Positions 26,661 to 40,745 are shown, counted from the stretch's first letter. The stretch is 64,000 nt of DNA from Acanthornis magna (GCA_036785705.1 JAWUZG010000136.1:1116001-1180000), one strand, 5' to 3'. The notes: generated from the sequence alone by a model not told the origin. A program made the numbers and translations.

Positions 26661-28388
26661 CCAGCCACAGTCCACAGGAGACAGGGCATTAATGATCACT
26701 CCAAGGGGCCAAACTCAAATGTACAAGGAGCTGAAAATAAAGGGCAGCAGGGATGCCTCCCACCTTTCCTCTGGAGGCATTAGACATGACAAAAATGCCT
26801 AACTGCCTAGTTGGGATATATTGCTCATCTTTGTGTCCGCTCCATCTTCCAAGAAGTTCTTCTACATTTAAACATGTTTAAATACAGGATGGCTTCAAGT
26901 GACTGCTTTAGAGCTACATTTTAATGTTGTAAAGTATTTTAAATTTTTTTTAACAAGATAAAGGTTGAGAATAACTATAGACACTAGCCTAGGCTGTTGA
27001 ATAATGTTTGGACAGAACAGAAATAAATTGTAAACATAATTCTTTTCCTTGAAAATCTGAAAGCTTCATTTAATAGAGATACTCTTAGGTAGTTGAAGCA
27101 TAATAAAAAAGTCTTGCCCTATCAGATAATGGTTACGTATTATTTCTCTGTATCTTTCTTTCTCTCGGTATATTGCTAGATAACACACAGTGGATAAAGC
27201 TTTTTAATTTCACTTTGTTTAGATTAGTAATATTCTTACAAACATGGACTACTTGTTCTGTGTTTGATAAGGAACACGATAGTGCATTTCCGTGGAAAGG
27301 GAAATGTGTAACAGGTAGCTCTGCGCTTTTATTTTTAATTATTAGGTAGTGTAAAAGAGCTCAGGAATGCTACATGCAAATCTGTGTAACATAAGCGCAC
27401 GCTGCTGGCAGCCACAATTTAAATTTGAAAGGCCATCAGCACTTCTCTGGTTGTTTTTTTGCTGATGTTTTAGGCAGCGGAGCTGTGTCTTAAACACTTC
27501 TTGCTCTGTTTTGCTGTGGGGTAGTGCATGATTCTCAAGTCCCAAAATTGAAGCAATTAGAGTGGGAAAAGACCTAACAGGTTTTATGTTTTGGTTTTTT
27601 TTTTTGTTTTTTTTTTAAATAATGTAGGATTTTTACCACTTAAACAATGTTTTCAAATGTGTTCCTGTTTTAATCACAAATGATCTTTCTAAAAGTCTTT
27701 TCTGCAGGTTCTAAATATAGGTCACCATAGGAAAGGCATCCTGTATCTACAGTTCTGGGGTTTCCCTCTACTACTTCTCATTCATATTAAAGAATTGTTA
27801 TTAGAAAAAAAAAATTAAGTTTGTTCCATTTTTCTCCTCATCAGTTACTTTTCTAAAGGCAAATCATTCTTCTTGATCAGTGACCTCTAAAAATAGTTGA
27901 TTTACATTTAAATGCAGTCTGTCATTTACATTCCTTATAAAAGGGGAATGAAAGGGCCACAATATTCACATTGAAACATTAGTTTTTGTGTATCACAGTA
28001 AAAACAATTTATTCTAAGCATCATATCTATGGAAAATACAAACATTAAAATTGAAATTAGAAGTCAAAACTTGACAAACTGACACAATGTACTTATAGTC
28101 TGCATTTCCTTTGTGGTTTTCCACTTTGTCTGCTTATGAGCTGTTTAAATTATTTTGCCTAATTTTTAATTTTTAAAATAATTTGCATTTAAAGGGTGCT
28201 GGATAATATTATTTGATAGACTTGATTTTTTTTTTCTTGTTTAACTTCTGGATGGAAATTTTAATACAGAAAACTGGCATTTAAATTTTAAATGTTCTTA
28301 TTTTAACACAATATATATGCAGGATGTATGCATTATTTTTCTTGCCATTTAAATATGTGTAAGAAACATTATCTGTAGTGGTAAATGA

Positions 28389-28409
28389 TTTTTTTTTTTT
28401 TTTTTTTTT
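28389..28409. repeat. Poly-T run, 21 bases
   Basis: An uninterrupted T run in AT-rich sequence; no SINE or processed pseudogene could be recognised on the strand for which it would be a tail. Confidence 0.9.
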
Positions 28410-29686
28410 AATGTGCGCATATTGTCATATCCTTTCAATTTCAGAAGTGGTAGAGTCCTGGTTATTATAGTGATATATTTTTTTCCTTTAAACGCTCAAA
28501 TAAATTGAAGAAACAAAACTTTCCAGCATTTTCAGATACCAATTAGTGCCTGAACCTTGAATGAAGGTGCGGAATTAGACATGACATAGATAAAATATAA
28601 ATTCCAAAGCAAGAACATAAATCCAACTGTGATTTAGAGTATATGCACAGCACTGAAAAATGCAGATGGAGTTCTGACCTCAATATCTCCTGCAGAGAAT
28701 AAAGGACATTTTTACACTCTGCCTCTCTCTCTTTATTTTGCATGGGGGTAATGAATATACTGAGGATTGGCTTCAAATTTAATCTATTACTTATTAAAAA
28801 AACCAACCAAACAATAAAATATGATTTTGAAAAGTATTCCTGGGTGAAACGTCCAAAAGCATGCAAAAGGGAAACAAAAAGGAGGTTTTATCTTCAGCTT
28901 CATTATAAATTGATGAACTTGCAATTTAAATCAGTTTTGCTCATTAATTTTCATGTTAGTGAGCTGAAGTTCATTGTATTGATCAGAAGTTCTAAACCTG
29001 ATGTGATTAAAACCTGTAAGTGCTATAAGAGAACAAACACTGGCGTTGATCTCTGATGTGATTTCTGCTTCAAATTAACAGGATCTTCTTAATTTGCTCC
29101 GATGGAAGAGTTGTGGGCAGGTTTAATAATTCATGTGATGGAGCAGGTGTCAAGGACATTGAGTGACACAACCTCTCTCCCTGATTCTAATTTTTGAGGC
29201 TTAATTTAATATAATATTGATAACTTGCTAACCGATACTGCCTTTTATATTATTTTGAAATCATCTCTCAGGAACATGAGGTCAGGTTTCACTCCAGAGC
29301 TGTGTTATGCAAAAATGAGGAAGGTGGAGCAAATGCTGTTGCAGCTGCCACTTGCCCATGGGCATGTTTTTGGTTTTTGTGTGTAGATGTCTGAGTAAAA
29401 ATGACATAATCTGCCATATTTCAGTTGCCTCTGGATAAGTTTTGGGTTTTTTTAGCCTCAGTGTAGCTGCCATATGACCATAAACATCATCTCCTAAGCA
29501 GAATAGGGAAAAGCCATCATTATTTTGTCTCTAAATGTGACAAAAATAAAACCCATCCATTAAAAATCTTGATCACAAATAATGATTCTGTATTTTGGAG
29601 GGAGGGAGATACATCTGGTAAAATATTTTTCTGCCTTTAACTGGAAATCCTCGGTTAAAAACTGTTGAGAAGAAACCATGGACTGA

Positions 29687-29910
29687 CAGAATCACAGCTG
29701 GAATTTGGGTTGGAGGGGACCCAAAGCTCATTGCATTTCACCCCATTTTCACCCCATTTCACCTGGCCATGGCCAGGGGCATCTTGCACTGGACCAGGGT
29801 GCACAGAGCTCCATCCAGCCTGGCCTGGGGTTTCAGAATTCCATTGGATTCACCACGGCAGGCATTGGGGAAAAGCTTTTCCAAACCTGCACATCCAAGA
29901 AGCAAAACGG
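29687..29910 (-). mobile_element. Divergent CR1 LINE fragment
   Basis: ACAGAATCACAGCTGGAATT, ttgggttggaggggaccc, catggccaggggcatcttgc and ccatccagcctggcctgggg match the reverse CR1 order but diverge more than the other copies. It contains a short doubled CACCCCATTTTCACCCCATTT. Confidence 0.8.
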
Positions 29911-32900
29911 TGGCATAATGAAAGAGATGGAAACACATTATCAGATGTAATTCACAATATTTCTAATATTGGTATTCGTGGGTTCTGAACTCTGTAAATG
30001 TCCCCACTGGGTTAAGAATATGTTTCTGTGTTGGAAACTTGCTGGCAAGCTGGGGAACTGCACATTTTTAAATCATTTTTTGGGTAGAGTTGTAAAAAGT
30101 TTTCTCAGGTCCTGCCTTTGCTCCCTGCTGCTTTCAGGAGTCAATGTTTATTTCTGTTTTGCATTATTTTTAAGTGACCGCTCTCTCTAGAGTAATCAAC
30201 TGAGTGCTTGATTAAAATTGGATGTTTTGCATGATGAAATTAGCTTTTTGGCCTTTCTTGCTTGATTTTTGCTTATTGTGGAGTCCTCAGTGGTGCTGCT
30301 GCAGGTCCAGGTGTTTGGAAGTTCTAGTGAGTAGGATTTTTAAAAATTTTGATGGGCTTTAATACCATCCTGTAACTGATGCTTTTTGGGAGGCTGATGT
30401 GATTAAAGAGAACCTAAGTTGTGCTTTCTATACTCAGGCTTTTCACGTTCTAATTTTCCTTTTTCTTTTCTTCACGTCGCCATTATTTGTAGACCTTTTA
30501 GTGTGAATAATTTACAGGTGAAGGCCTTTGGACTTTAATACATTGGGATCTATTTGGTTTTCCTTGTTCTGTGATATTTTATTTTATTTTTTAAGTTAGT
30601 GATTAAAGTAGCAGAGGGACACCTCGGAGAATCCTCTTCTCAATGCCCTGATTTTCTCTCTGCTTTTTCTACAGCTCTTGTCCTCCCTTCAGTCAGTAAT
30701 TTTGCTTTTTCTTCGACTTCGTGATCCTTCTTAGATAAACATATTGCACTCCACTTTTCCCCTTTCCACCACAGCTTCTCTACCTTTTCTCTTGAAGCTT
30801 ACATGAATTTTCTGTCGTGTTTAACACAATCCCTTAAAATGTGGTAAAACTTCCATAAGGACGAGCCAGCCAAAGGCAAAGGTTGAGATCTCTGTAGTCA
30901 CTTGTCTGTCCCTAGCAGTGCTTAAGTGAATTACCTGTGAGGATTATTTCTGACACTGTAAACACATTTGTCTGTGTGCTTTTAATCAGTTAACAGTTTC
31001 TGTGGCCATTCAGGTATAAAAACACTCTTTGTCTCGGTTTTGATTGAAGACTTCCCTTTCAGCATTAACTGATTGTTTCTCAGATATTGCTGGAACATTG
31101 GATGCTTTGATGTCTCTGCATTTGAGTGCCATTATCTGTTAATGAATTTAATAAAAAACCTCATCCATCACAACTCCTCAGTGCCTTAAACCCAGAAATT
31201 TCTCAGCCTGGCAGTTATGAACTTTGAGGTAGCTTCAGTCACATTGTTTACATATCTTTAATTGTTGCTATTTTTTCAGAGCTGTCATCTGGAGTGAAGT
31301 CCTAAAGAATGATAAGAAAGTGGGTTTAAGATAGTTTGTCTTCTATTTCCAACCACGATTTCATATGGTATTCTGCTCTGAGTGGGGCTCATTTGAGGCT
31401 CTGTTGATAACAGATAAAAAAACTGATAAATCCTGGACTCTGCTGGTGGGTTCCTTCAGCAAAGTTCAGTATTGCAACAAGGAATGACCTGACACTTTAG
31501 CCAGGAATAATTTTTTGACATGAATCTGGTGACTTCAACAGAAGGTTGAAGTGTAAAAACAAGCAAACAAAAAATTGCTTGTGAAGTGTTTGCGTTCTTC
31601 TGGTTCTGATCTCCAGTCTGGTTTACCAATTTAGCTTGAATTTTTTTGTGTAAGTAAAATTATTCTTGGAATGTGCCTTCATTCCTAAATCAGGGGAGTT
31701 CCCTTGTAGGAAGACGCGATGAGATTTTGCACTGTTGGATAGGAATTTTCTGCTGGTAAGAGCTATCCCCCTTTTTCCTGTCAAGAAAACCAATCTATTT
31801 TGTAATGGTCAAGAATATAGCCAGGTGTATCTTAAATAAATGATCTCACGTAAATGAGCTTATTCTGAAATAGTGTGCATCTTGTCAGCTCTGATGTTAT
31901 AAACCTAAATATCCCATATTTTGAGGCTAAGAGATTATATTAAAGATATAATTAGAGATAAAGATTATTTTAAAGAATTTCACAGTACAATCAAGATCTG
32001 TTCTGAGTTTTTTGGAGCTGATAGTTTGTACTTTTTCCATCTAAAAGAATGATTATACACAGTACACTCGTAGTAATACCTTGTCATGAGAGAGCAAAGT
32101 GTGCAAATCCCCAAAGGTTTTGCAAAATTAATATACTCCAAACTTTAAAAAAAATTCTACATGGAAAAAGAAATTAAAAAACCCCATTGCACTCAATTAT
32201 TCTTTACTTCTGTATCTTTTTGCTGTGGAAAATTATTTTTCAATGTAAAAATCTGTATAAATTATATTTCTATTTTTATGTGATGTCACTGTAGACATTT
32301 CAAATATTAAAGCAAGTTCTTGCTTGAAATGTCTTTAGAATCACAGGTCCTCTAGGGATCATGGAACATTCATCTGGTAAAGTTTAGTTTTTAATAACTT
32401 CCTATGAAATTCTTCATGCCCAATATTAATATTTCCACTTGAACACAGATAAAGCCACATAAAGAAAAAAAAAAAGATAGATAAAGAAAAGCTTTGGTCA
32501 AAGTCCATGAAATTTTATGGTACAAATGACTGAACTGTGTTCCTTGGAATAGTTGCTATGGAAATTCTTTTTTCTGCTGGGTTTTTGTTGTGTGTGCGAT
32601 GAGGCATTTAAATAACAGAAGAAATAACACAGAAAGTTTGAAAAATAGGAGTCAACCTTTTAGTGGAAGTACTCAGAATAATCATCGAATTCTGGGTCAC
32701 TTAGCACTGTCCCATCCCTTTTTGCTTTATGGGTTCTGCTCATAATTTGACTCTGCACTTCAGAGTTAATGGTATATTAGGAAATAGGAAAATTTGCTTA
32801 AAGAGAATAACCAGGCCACATTGGATGTTGGCTTTATGGTCAGTGGTTTAATTTCTTCCTCTCCAGAGCTGGGAAGAATGAAGTTCAGTTCTGCTCAGTC

Positions 32901-34409
32901 TCTCACACTTCATCAGTTTGATATTGTAAAGGGAACTAAAACGAATCCAAATTCACCCTCCCATTTATTTGTCTTTTTTATATGTACAGAATTAATTTGA
33001 TCTCCAAACAGTTAAATGTACTGGACTCGGTGTATGTTTGACTTAAAAACAAGCAAAAATGCACTTATGATCATCAGAAACTGTCATCAGAAAGGAACAC
33101 TCCTTTGAAATGCTCTGTTGATAGGAAAAGGGAGTTAGAGAAAAGTTTTTGAAAAGTACTGAGAGAAGAAAGAATTGGGACAAGTCATCTGATACACCAA
33201 ATTTAGAAACATTCTCCAAAGGGTATTAATAAAGAAATAATGTGTGTGTATTAATAAAAAGGAAATGGGAAACTGGAAAAAAATAGATGGCTTTCAAAAT
33301 GACCAAGGATTAAATCACATTTGAGAATCTTTGCCGCTTTTTTTGAGCACCATGTAGTCATCATCAATCCTACACAATAGGAACTGGAATCTTTTACCCA
33401 TTGAAGGCAATAGAGAAAATTACTGATGGTTTCAATAAAGCAGGTTTAGAGCCCATATCATGGTCTGTAAGGGGAGACAGAAATCTCTGCTCTTGTGAGA
33501 TCCTCTCGTGTCTGAATTCACACTCCTCAATTGCTGAGCTGCTGATGAATCCTATCTCAATCTGCAGCACTCAGGGTCAGAATTAGAACTTCTGTGTGGT
33601 GGATTGACTCCAGCACCAGCCAGCAGAGCCTAAAAAGAAAACTAAAGTTATTTCAAATAATCCGAAGAATGATAATGTGTCATTGAGACTCCAGTAAAAG
33701 GTTTTTCATTAGGTTTAGGATAAAAAGTCTGAAAAAAATCCAGTTAGAGTCTGGTTTGTCTTTGACATTCTTTTAATAGGTAAGTAGGTTTTAAATTTTA
33801 TTTTACCTAGGTTTTTAATCAATCTACTGAGTTGGTGCGACTCAAAAGAGTAATAAATTGTGTGAATTGTTTCAGTTATTGCAAATAACTTTGGCATCGA
33901 GAAACTCACGAGGTTCAACAATGCCAAGTGTTGAGTTTAAAAATTTTTCGGTATTTAAAAAGTCTGATATGTAATGAAGAGTAATCATAGTGGAGCCCTC
34001 CTTTGTTTTTTGAATTAATGAGGTGCCAGTCACTTCAACGACCTCTAACTTTGAGTACACCAAAGTTTCATTCAAAATGTAATGTATACTCTCTTTTCTT
34101 GCATAATACAATATCTGTGTAGCTGAAATCATAGCATTGAATGTCTCACAAAACCAATTTATTTATTCTGTCCTTTGGTGAACTGGAAACACTGTTTGTC
34201 TCTTGCAAAGAAAGGCAATGGCACAGATGAAGTGGCATCTTGATGCCACTAAAAAAAATGTAAAGCTGAGGAAGGATTCGAAACAAAATTTTGTGGCTTC
34301 TAATTCAGTTCTGTGTCAGTGGCATCCAAATGTATCTAACACATACCCAGAAGGAAAATTACCTGTGCTAGAGCAGGCTCTCAAAAGGTCTCTGAGGAGA
34401 TGAGAAGGT

Positions 34410-34930
34410 GAGTGTGAGTGTCGGTGTTGTTCTGATGGTCACAGCTTCCTGCAGGCATCTGCCTTGGGTCAGGGTGAGGGATCCTGGCCTGGGATGAATC
34501 TTTGCAGTCACCACCATTTATTTATTTCTGGCTACAGTGACTTCCATCCACGAGTAGATTGCCTTGATCTCGCTCCAGTTTCACCTCTTATTAGCAGGGT
34601 AAGCTAATACCCTTCTGGGCTGAAAAATTTGGGCACCGCTGACCCGAAGAGTCATAGAAAAGTGGAGCTATTTTCTTGGAGCAGTCGCTACCATTATTGC
34701 AAGGTTCCCTGCTAATCAACACAATTTAGTGAATTGCATCACTGCCATCCAGAACTGTCACTTTCTGTAGACAGCCAGGCTCACTGGTGTGATCTGTGGG
34801 ACGGATACTTTACGGGTTGTGATCCCAGAAGGATTTTATAAATAACTCCAGCTTCACTGGGAGCTGGGATCTGTGACTGGCATTAGCGGTGTAATTCAAA
34901 GTTATGTATTAGCGTGGAGGTTCTGCACTG
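34410..34930. other. Repeat-free, more balanced-composition stretch; candidate conserved noncoding element
   Basis: Unlike the surrounding AT-rich intron, this stretch has mixed composition, several CpGs, no simple repeats and no CR1 match, and no long open frame. Conservation cannot be seen from one sequence. Confidence 0.2.
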
Positions 34931-35336
34931 AAATAAATGTTCCTGAAAGGTCAGATGGAATGTATGCAGTCAGGTCTGGCCCTATGCCCAGATTTTATGA
35001 ATGAAAACATAATATTGGGCTTGTAAAATCATATCCCTTCTCTTTCAGTGGAAAGTAGCCCTTTTAGCATACTTCTTTTAGAATTTGTAACTGCTTGTGT
35101 AATCTGGTGTGAAAAACGAGATACTTTGCTGTTGTGTTTCCCTGGGTACGAGGCCGTCTTCTGTGTGGTCCTTTTTTCAGGTGGTTGCTTCCTTTGTGTT
35201 GCAGAGGGAGTGCCATTCTCACATTTTGGCATGAGTAAACATCTGTGTGTCCACGGCAGGCACTGAAACTCTTTCCATCCAAAGCCTTGCTCCGATGTCT
35301 CCTTGATACCCAAGCCTTGGGTTGCAAAGGGGAATG

Positions 35337-35440
35337 ACAAGAACAACAACAAAAAGCTAAAAAAAGCAAACAAAAAACACTCCAAAACCCCCAAAACAAC
35401 AGCAATCCCCCCCTCCCCCCAACAACCCCCAGAAATAAAG
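35337..35440. repeat. A/C-rich, G-poor low-complexity stretch with C tracts
   Basis: The + strand is almost free of G and ends in CCCCCCCTCCCCCC and a further CCCCC. The minus strand thus has several closely spaced G tracts that could form a G-quadruplex. Confidence 0.8.
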
Positions 35441-38400
35441 CCCAGCAAAGAAAAACGATAATGTGAAAAATTAATGCGTTTTTCCGCAGTACAAGGAAAT
35501 GACATGGAAGTTTCTGTGGGATTTACACAGCATGAAGCAAAGCTGAAGTGCTTTATAATACCAGAGCCCTAAGTGAAATATATGTATTTTACCTTGGTTT
35601 TTTCTGCTTATTATTTTATGAAATTTAGCTTTTTTTTTTTTCTTCCCCAGCACCTTTCATGAAAATCCTGAAGATCATAATGTGGCTGTCAGTGTGAGCT
35701 TTGCTTTTCATTCAGCTTTTTGAGAGTTACTGGTGTATTTTAACTACTTTTCCCTTGCCATTGTACCTTCCAAAGTAAATAGTCATTAGAGAATCTGGCT
35801 CTGTGTTTTGCTTATAATCTAGTTTTAAGCATTTTTTCATGTATGACCTGCCTTAATTACCTGTGGAGTTTCTACCCAGGTTATGAAAGAAGCGGCTGCT
35901 TAAAAAATCAAAGTGTAGCACAAGTATGAAGGCGAATGTGTGTTCTGAGGATTTCACTGTGTCTGGTGGTGGAGTCATTAATCAAATATAGTTCCTTATT
36001 TCCCTGATAAAGAAGGGAAGAATAGAAGTTCAGCAAATGGAGATTTCAGTGATTTGAGTGGGAGAGAATGCTCTGCCTTTTGTTTTGTTTCAGTGAAATT
36101 GGAAGTGCCATTCAGCCTTATCTGGAAGTTCCATCCAGCACTTTCGAGTTCATGAGTTTTAGTGTTGCTCTGAGCAGGAATAATGTTCCATGTGGAACAG
36201 CATTATTGTGCCTTTAGTTACTATATGTGAGCCCAGTTCAAATTGTGCAGTGCTGCAGCTGAAGCAAAGGAGACCTTGGTGACGCAAATGACAATTTAAA
36301 TACTTGGTTAAATACCAGGAAACACGGATTCTCTTCAAAGAACTAATAAAACCTTCCAAAACATAAATGCTGTTTTCTGGAGGAGACTGTGCAGACCAGA
36401 AGATATGCAAATATTGGATTTAAAGGTAATTTGTGTAAGCTAACACTGCTAATAATTGGAATTTACGTATGTGCTGGCATATGGGAAAAACTAATTAACC
36501 ACTCATGCCTAATGTTGCATAATAGGAAATGGTAACTTGCAGGCAAATGCATGAAAAACTCATCAGATTCTTGTAAGCAGGAGCCATGATTGAGATTTTG
36601 GGGGCTGGAAATCCTGTGGACACTGGAAAGATGGAAGTGGGGAGGGGGAAAGGCAGGTCACGCCTGGGATGGCCCAAAACTTTGTTAGAATTGAAATGAC
36701 TTCGAAATTTCCTTCTCTGGCAGTCAGAGGGAATTTCTGATTTTTGAATGCAGAATTGTGCATGAAAAGAAATAAATAAAGATATGATTTCAAACCCGTT
36801 TTGTGCATTTTTTTATTTAAATGCTTCGGTAATTGTCACTTTTTGAAAAGCAGTTAGAGGGTATTATATCAACAGTTGTAGCTGCTGATACACAAGTTAG
36901 GGTTTCTGCTAGTTTAACAATGCAAGGCACAAAAATGTTGAATTGTCTCCTGTGTTAAAAAGTTGTCTTGTACAGTTTTGTGTTTCTAATAAAATTTATC
37001 CCTGTGTTATGTTCTTCCGTGATGGATGTGGAAATTTAGAGTAACTTGTCAAATGGAGCTTAGTAATTTCAGGAAGAGCTGTAAACGCTTTTCTATTCCT
37101 TTGATCTGGAAGGAATAACTTGAATTTCCTACTTCACTTAAAAGTACACGTACTTTTTTATTTGTTTATTTTGTGTTTGGGGAGAGTAAGAATAAAGCAA
37201 AAAATTGAATAATGCCTAAATCAACAACAATTTTCCAGCCATATAAATATATTTAAATTATCTCCCAAGAAGACGAATTAAATATTTAGTATATAACTGT
37301 GGATTTCCATACATTTTTAGCTGTAATTTTAAGCTGCAATTTACAACAACAGTACAAAATTATACCGTTGAGACAGTATAATTTATGAGATGTGTTTGTA
37401 GTTTTGCAGCTGATAAGGACAGGATATGAAAAGGAAAAATCACAGCCACAGTGCAGTGAAGTGACAAAGGAGACAATTTATGTGATTCATACAGGACGGT
37501 GCAGAAGATTGTTTCAGGGAGCAAGGTCAGCTGTGTACAAAGCTTCTCCTGAAAATGTTACATTTAAATTAATTAATTTTATTTTAATGGAACTCGAAGT
37601 GACTGGGTTCACACAGGGTATGGCTTTTATCTGCTTAGGATAACTGAGCTACTTTTCATTCCTCTGTTGCTGGCTGGTGAAATGAAGCATTATCTTAAGG
37701 CATTCTAAGAGAATGGAACAGTGGATGATGGATAGATAACTCTGAATAAGAGTAAGACACAGCACTGGTGATTAGAACACTGATTGTATCAAGAACATTT
37801 AAGAAATTATCATTTTTTCCCTCCTCTTGTGCACTTGTCTCACTGGTGACAGAATCAAAATGAATTCCACAAAATAATCTCTTCTGATTTCATGCTTTCT
37901 TCTCAGGCGTGAATGCCGTGTTTTGAGAGGAGATACAGAGCATCAAAAATATTAATGGGAAGAGATAAGTTTGTGGCTCCCCATCTGAAGAGAATTGCAT
38001 AGGGAATGCAAAAGGTGACACTGGAACTGCAGAAGTGCAGTGAGTGCTCGAGGTCTGCTCCCTTCAGGTCATCCTATTCTCAGAGGCAATGCTGCCTTTG
38101 TCCCGAGATGAGTACAAATGAGAGGGAAGATAGGACGTGCTGTAAATGATGCCAAATAAGTGCTATCAATGTGTCTGATAATGTGAAATATTGACAAAAA
38201 TGGCATTATTTGGTCTACTTGAACGTAGGCTTTTAGTGTGACATTTCAGTGGCAATAGAAACAAAATGTTAAGCTCTTTATGCATTTTACTTTTTATTAT
38301 TGCTGTTGTAGGAAAGGTAATAAGTAAGTTGAGTTGTCTTACTCAGTTTAAAATAATGCACCCATACGTATTGCTGTGATATTCCTGGCAAAAGCCTCTG

Positions 38401-39477
38401 ACCCATAAATCTAATTTTCAGTATTGTAATTTTTAGCAAATACTACCTGAAATTACCCCGTGTAGTTGTAGATTTCAGACCTGTGTTTCTGTAAGAAGAT
38501 GTTGCCACGTAGAGGTAGGCAAGACCATGGTGGCTGTCTGGCATTAGCATTTTGTCTGATTTTGTAATAAACTGTATAACATGGCTTGGATTTTGCCTGT
38601 GTTAATAGGTGAGATTCATTTATGGATTTGATTAAATGTGCTCGTTGTTGTGAAACATTTTGTTGCAAGACTTGCATGGCTAATATTTAAATTATTATTT
38701 TAATTTACTGTGCTTACTTGCAATAAACTAGTGGAATTACGTAGAGCTATATTTTCCTTCCAAAATTTTATCAGTTATTACCAATCCTTGCTCAAAAGTT
38801 TCCTTATGAGGCTAACCCTGCGGTGATGTTCCCAAATTCATATCTAACAAGATTTTCAAAGTAATGGAAGTTCAGTACCTGGGGTTTCATACTATGACCT
38901 CATACATAATTAATTTTTCCCCCACTGTGAGGGTTTAGGAATGTTTTTTTTTTTGGTGGTAGAAATGGAACAGTAGTAGTTTATTGATATGTTTTTGATT
39001 ATAGTGTATTTTGCATATTTTGAATTAAATTGAAGTTTCAAAAGGCGAGTATTTTCTTATTAATATCTGGTTTCAGTTGAGTTTGCTCTGATTACATTCA
39101 AAAAAATTAATTGCTGGTAGGAATGTTTGATTTCCTTTCTGTGATCTGAGGAAGTAATTAAGTGCTGTTAAATAGAATCCTATTTCTTGAAATGAGTTCA
39201 CTTTCTTTTGAATTTCCTCATTAGCTGCTATCTTACAATTAAGTAATTGTGCAAGATCATCATGGATTAAAAGCAGTGTAGAGGATTTAAATGTGTATTG
39301 CTGCTTTTGGGAATGTGTGAACTATTGAGGGGCTGGGGAAGGGAAGAAGTGCAGGAAAAAGTGGGAATATTTGATTTAATATGACTTTTTTTTTTTCCTG
39401 TCAAAGTAAAATGACAGTAAGGAGCTGATTAGCCTGAAATGGACTCTAACAGGTGGTTTTTGTATTTGCTGCCTGTC

Positions 39478-39714
39478 AGGAGGAGAGGACAATGGGAAAT
39501 GGCCACAAGTTACACCAGGGGAGTTTCAGGCTGGATATTAGGAAAAGATTCTTCAGTGAAAGAGTGGTCAAGCAGTGGTGGGGTCACCATCCCTGGAGGT
39601 GTTCAAAAATGAGTCTATGTGGTACTTAATAGGATTTATTTAGTGGGAATGGTGACAGTCAGAGGTTGGACTTGATGATCTTGGAGGTCTTTTCCAGCCA
39701 TACTGGTTCTGTGT
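39478..39714 (+). mobile_element. CR1 LINE 3' fragment
   Basis: It shows gaggagaggacaatgggaaa, aggctggatattaggaaaag, accatccctggaggtgttca, gttggacttgatgatcttgg and a tail ending ctggttctgtg. This is the subfamily with a 'tcaccatccctggaggt' block, as at 62329. Confidence 0.9.
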
Positions 39715-39995
39715 TAGAAGACAAAAAAAAAAGGCTCCTCTTTTTGCCTGATAAGTAGATCATATATAATATATATAATCTGTTTTCTCTGATGTGTTTT
39801 CTACCCCTTCTGGCACCAATAGCCCTCGGAGAGTTGTCTGAACCTCCAGAGATATTCCTTCTGGTGGTGTGACAGCAGAATCTGCCTTGCAGATACCAGA
39901 AAAGAAAATGTCCCCAGCACTTCAACCCTTGGGCTGCTCTCTGTGCCTGCCCTTCTCAGAAGCGATTCCTCACTCCCAGGAACATCGTGGGGCTG

Positions 39996-40053
39996 TGATA
40001 TGAAATAATTTCCATGATAGGAAATAATTTCCATGATATGAAATAATTTCCAC
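39996..40053. repeat. Three tandem copies of a 19-bp unit
   Basis: GAAATAATTTCCATGATA-type units start at 40002, 40021 and 40040 with few changes. No known family. Confidence 0.9.
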
Positions 40054-40745
40054 GAGTGCCCCTGTGCTAAGCTGAATGGATCCTCTTTTAGAAAATGAAG
40101 CTGCTGGTGCTTGAAAGGCAAATTGGAGCTGTCATCTCTGTGTTTCCCCTCACAATATTCTGGGTTACTTTATTCCTGATTTTCCCTGTCAGGGCAAAGC
40201 TATTCCTGTTCCTGGCACACGTGCCCTGGTTGCTTTCTCACACAGGAAGAGGAAAAAGGAGTAGATTTCTCTCTCTCCTAAAAGCTGGGCCAGGCTTCTG
40301 TACCCTGGAGGTTTCCTTATCTTCTGGAGACTGCCCCCAAGTGATTTATCTGCTCTTTAGACCAGAGCAGCTCTAGGCTGGGGTGTCAACAGTTTTACAC
40401 TCCGTTTACTGAGGGGATGAAGTGGTTGGTGCTTCTGAGTAGAAGTGTAGGGGAGCATTCCCTGTCAGGTTTTTGGGCTTCTCTCCAAGCCTCAGGCAGC
40501 CTCAAGCTCAGCAGCCCCAGGTCAGTCTGTTAAGGACTTTTTGTCTGTTTTGTGGGTTTTTCTCTTTCTCTTCCCTTTCATGAATGCACTGAGTTATTTT
40601 ATGAGCTGATGTAAACTTCTCACATCTGTAGTGCACTATGACAAGGAGTCCCCAAATATTTCCTGATAATATCAAAAGGCTTTTTGGGTTTGGTTTTTTT
40701 TTTTCATTGGGAAAGAAAAGCTTGTTTAATTTTATCCATGACACT

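Larger units (their letters stand above)
26661..39477. other. Long mostly repeat-free intronic sequence
   Basis: In nearly 13 kb only one divergent CR1 (29687-29910), simple runs and the A/C-rich stretch were recognised, a low repeat density compared with 13-27 kb. 27.85-28.45 kb is very AT-rich with many TTTAAAT/ATTTAAA motifs. Confidence 0.55.

Noticed and set aside
26180..26689. Proline-rich 169-codon minus-strand frame and overlapping + strand frames
   Set aside because: By-products of CR1 sequence, which is GC-rich and so poor in stop codons.
33715..34132. Two overlapping minus-strand frames (70 and 86 codons) suggesting a broken gene
   Set aside because: They are in different frames, AT-rich, and without a recognisable family or splice signals.
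35029..35505. 158-codon minus-strand frame
   Set aside because: It spans the A/C-rich low-complexity stretch and has biased composition; no family recognised.
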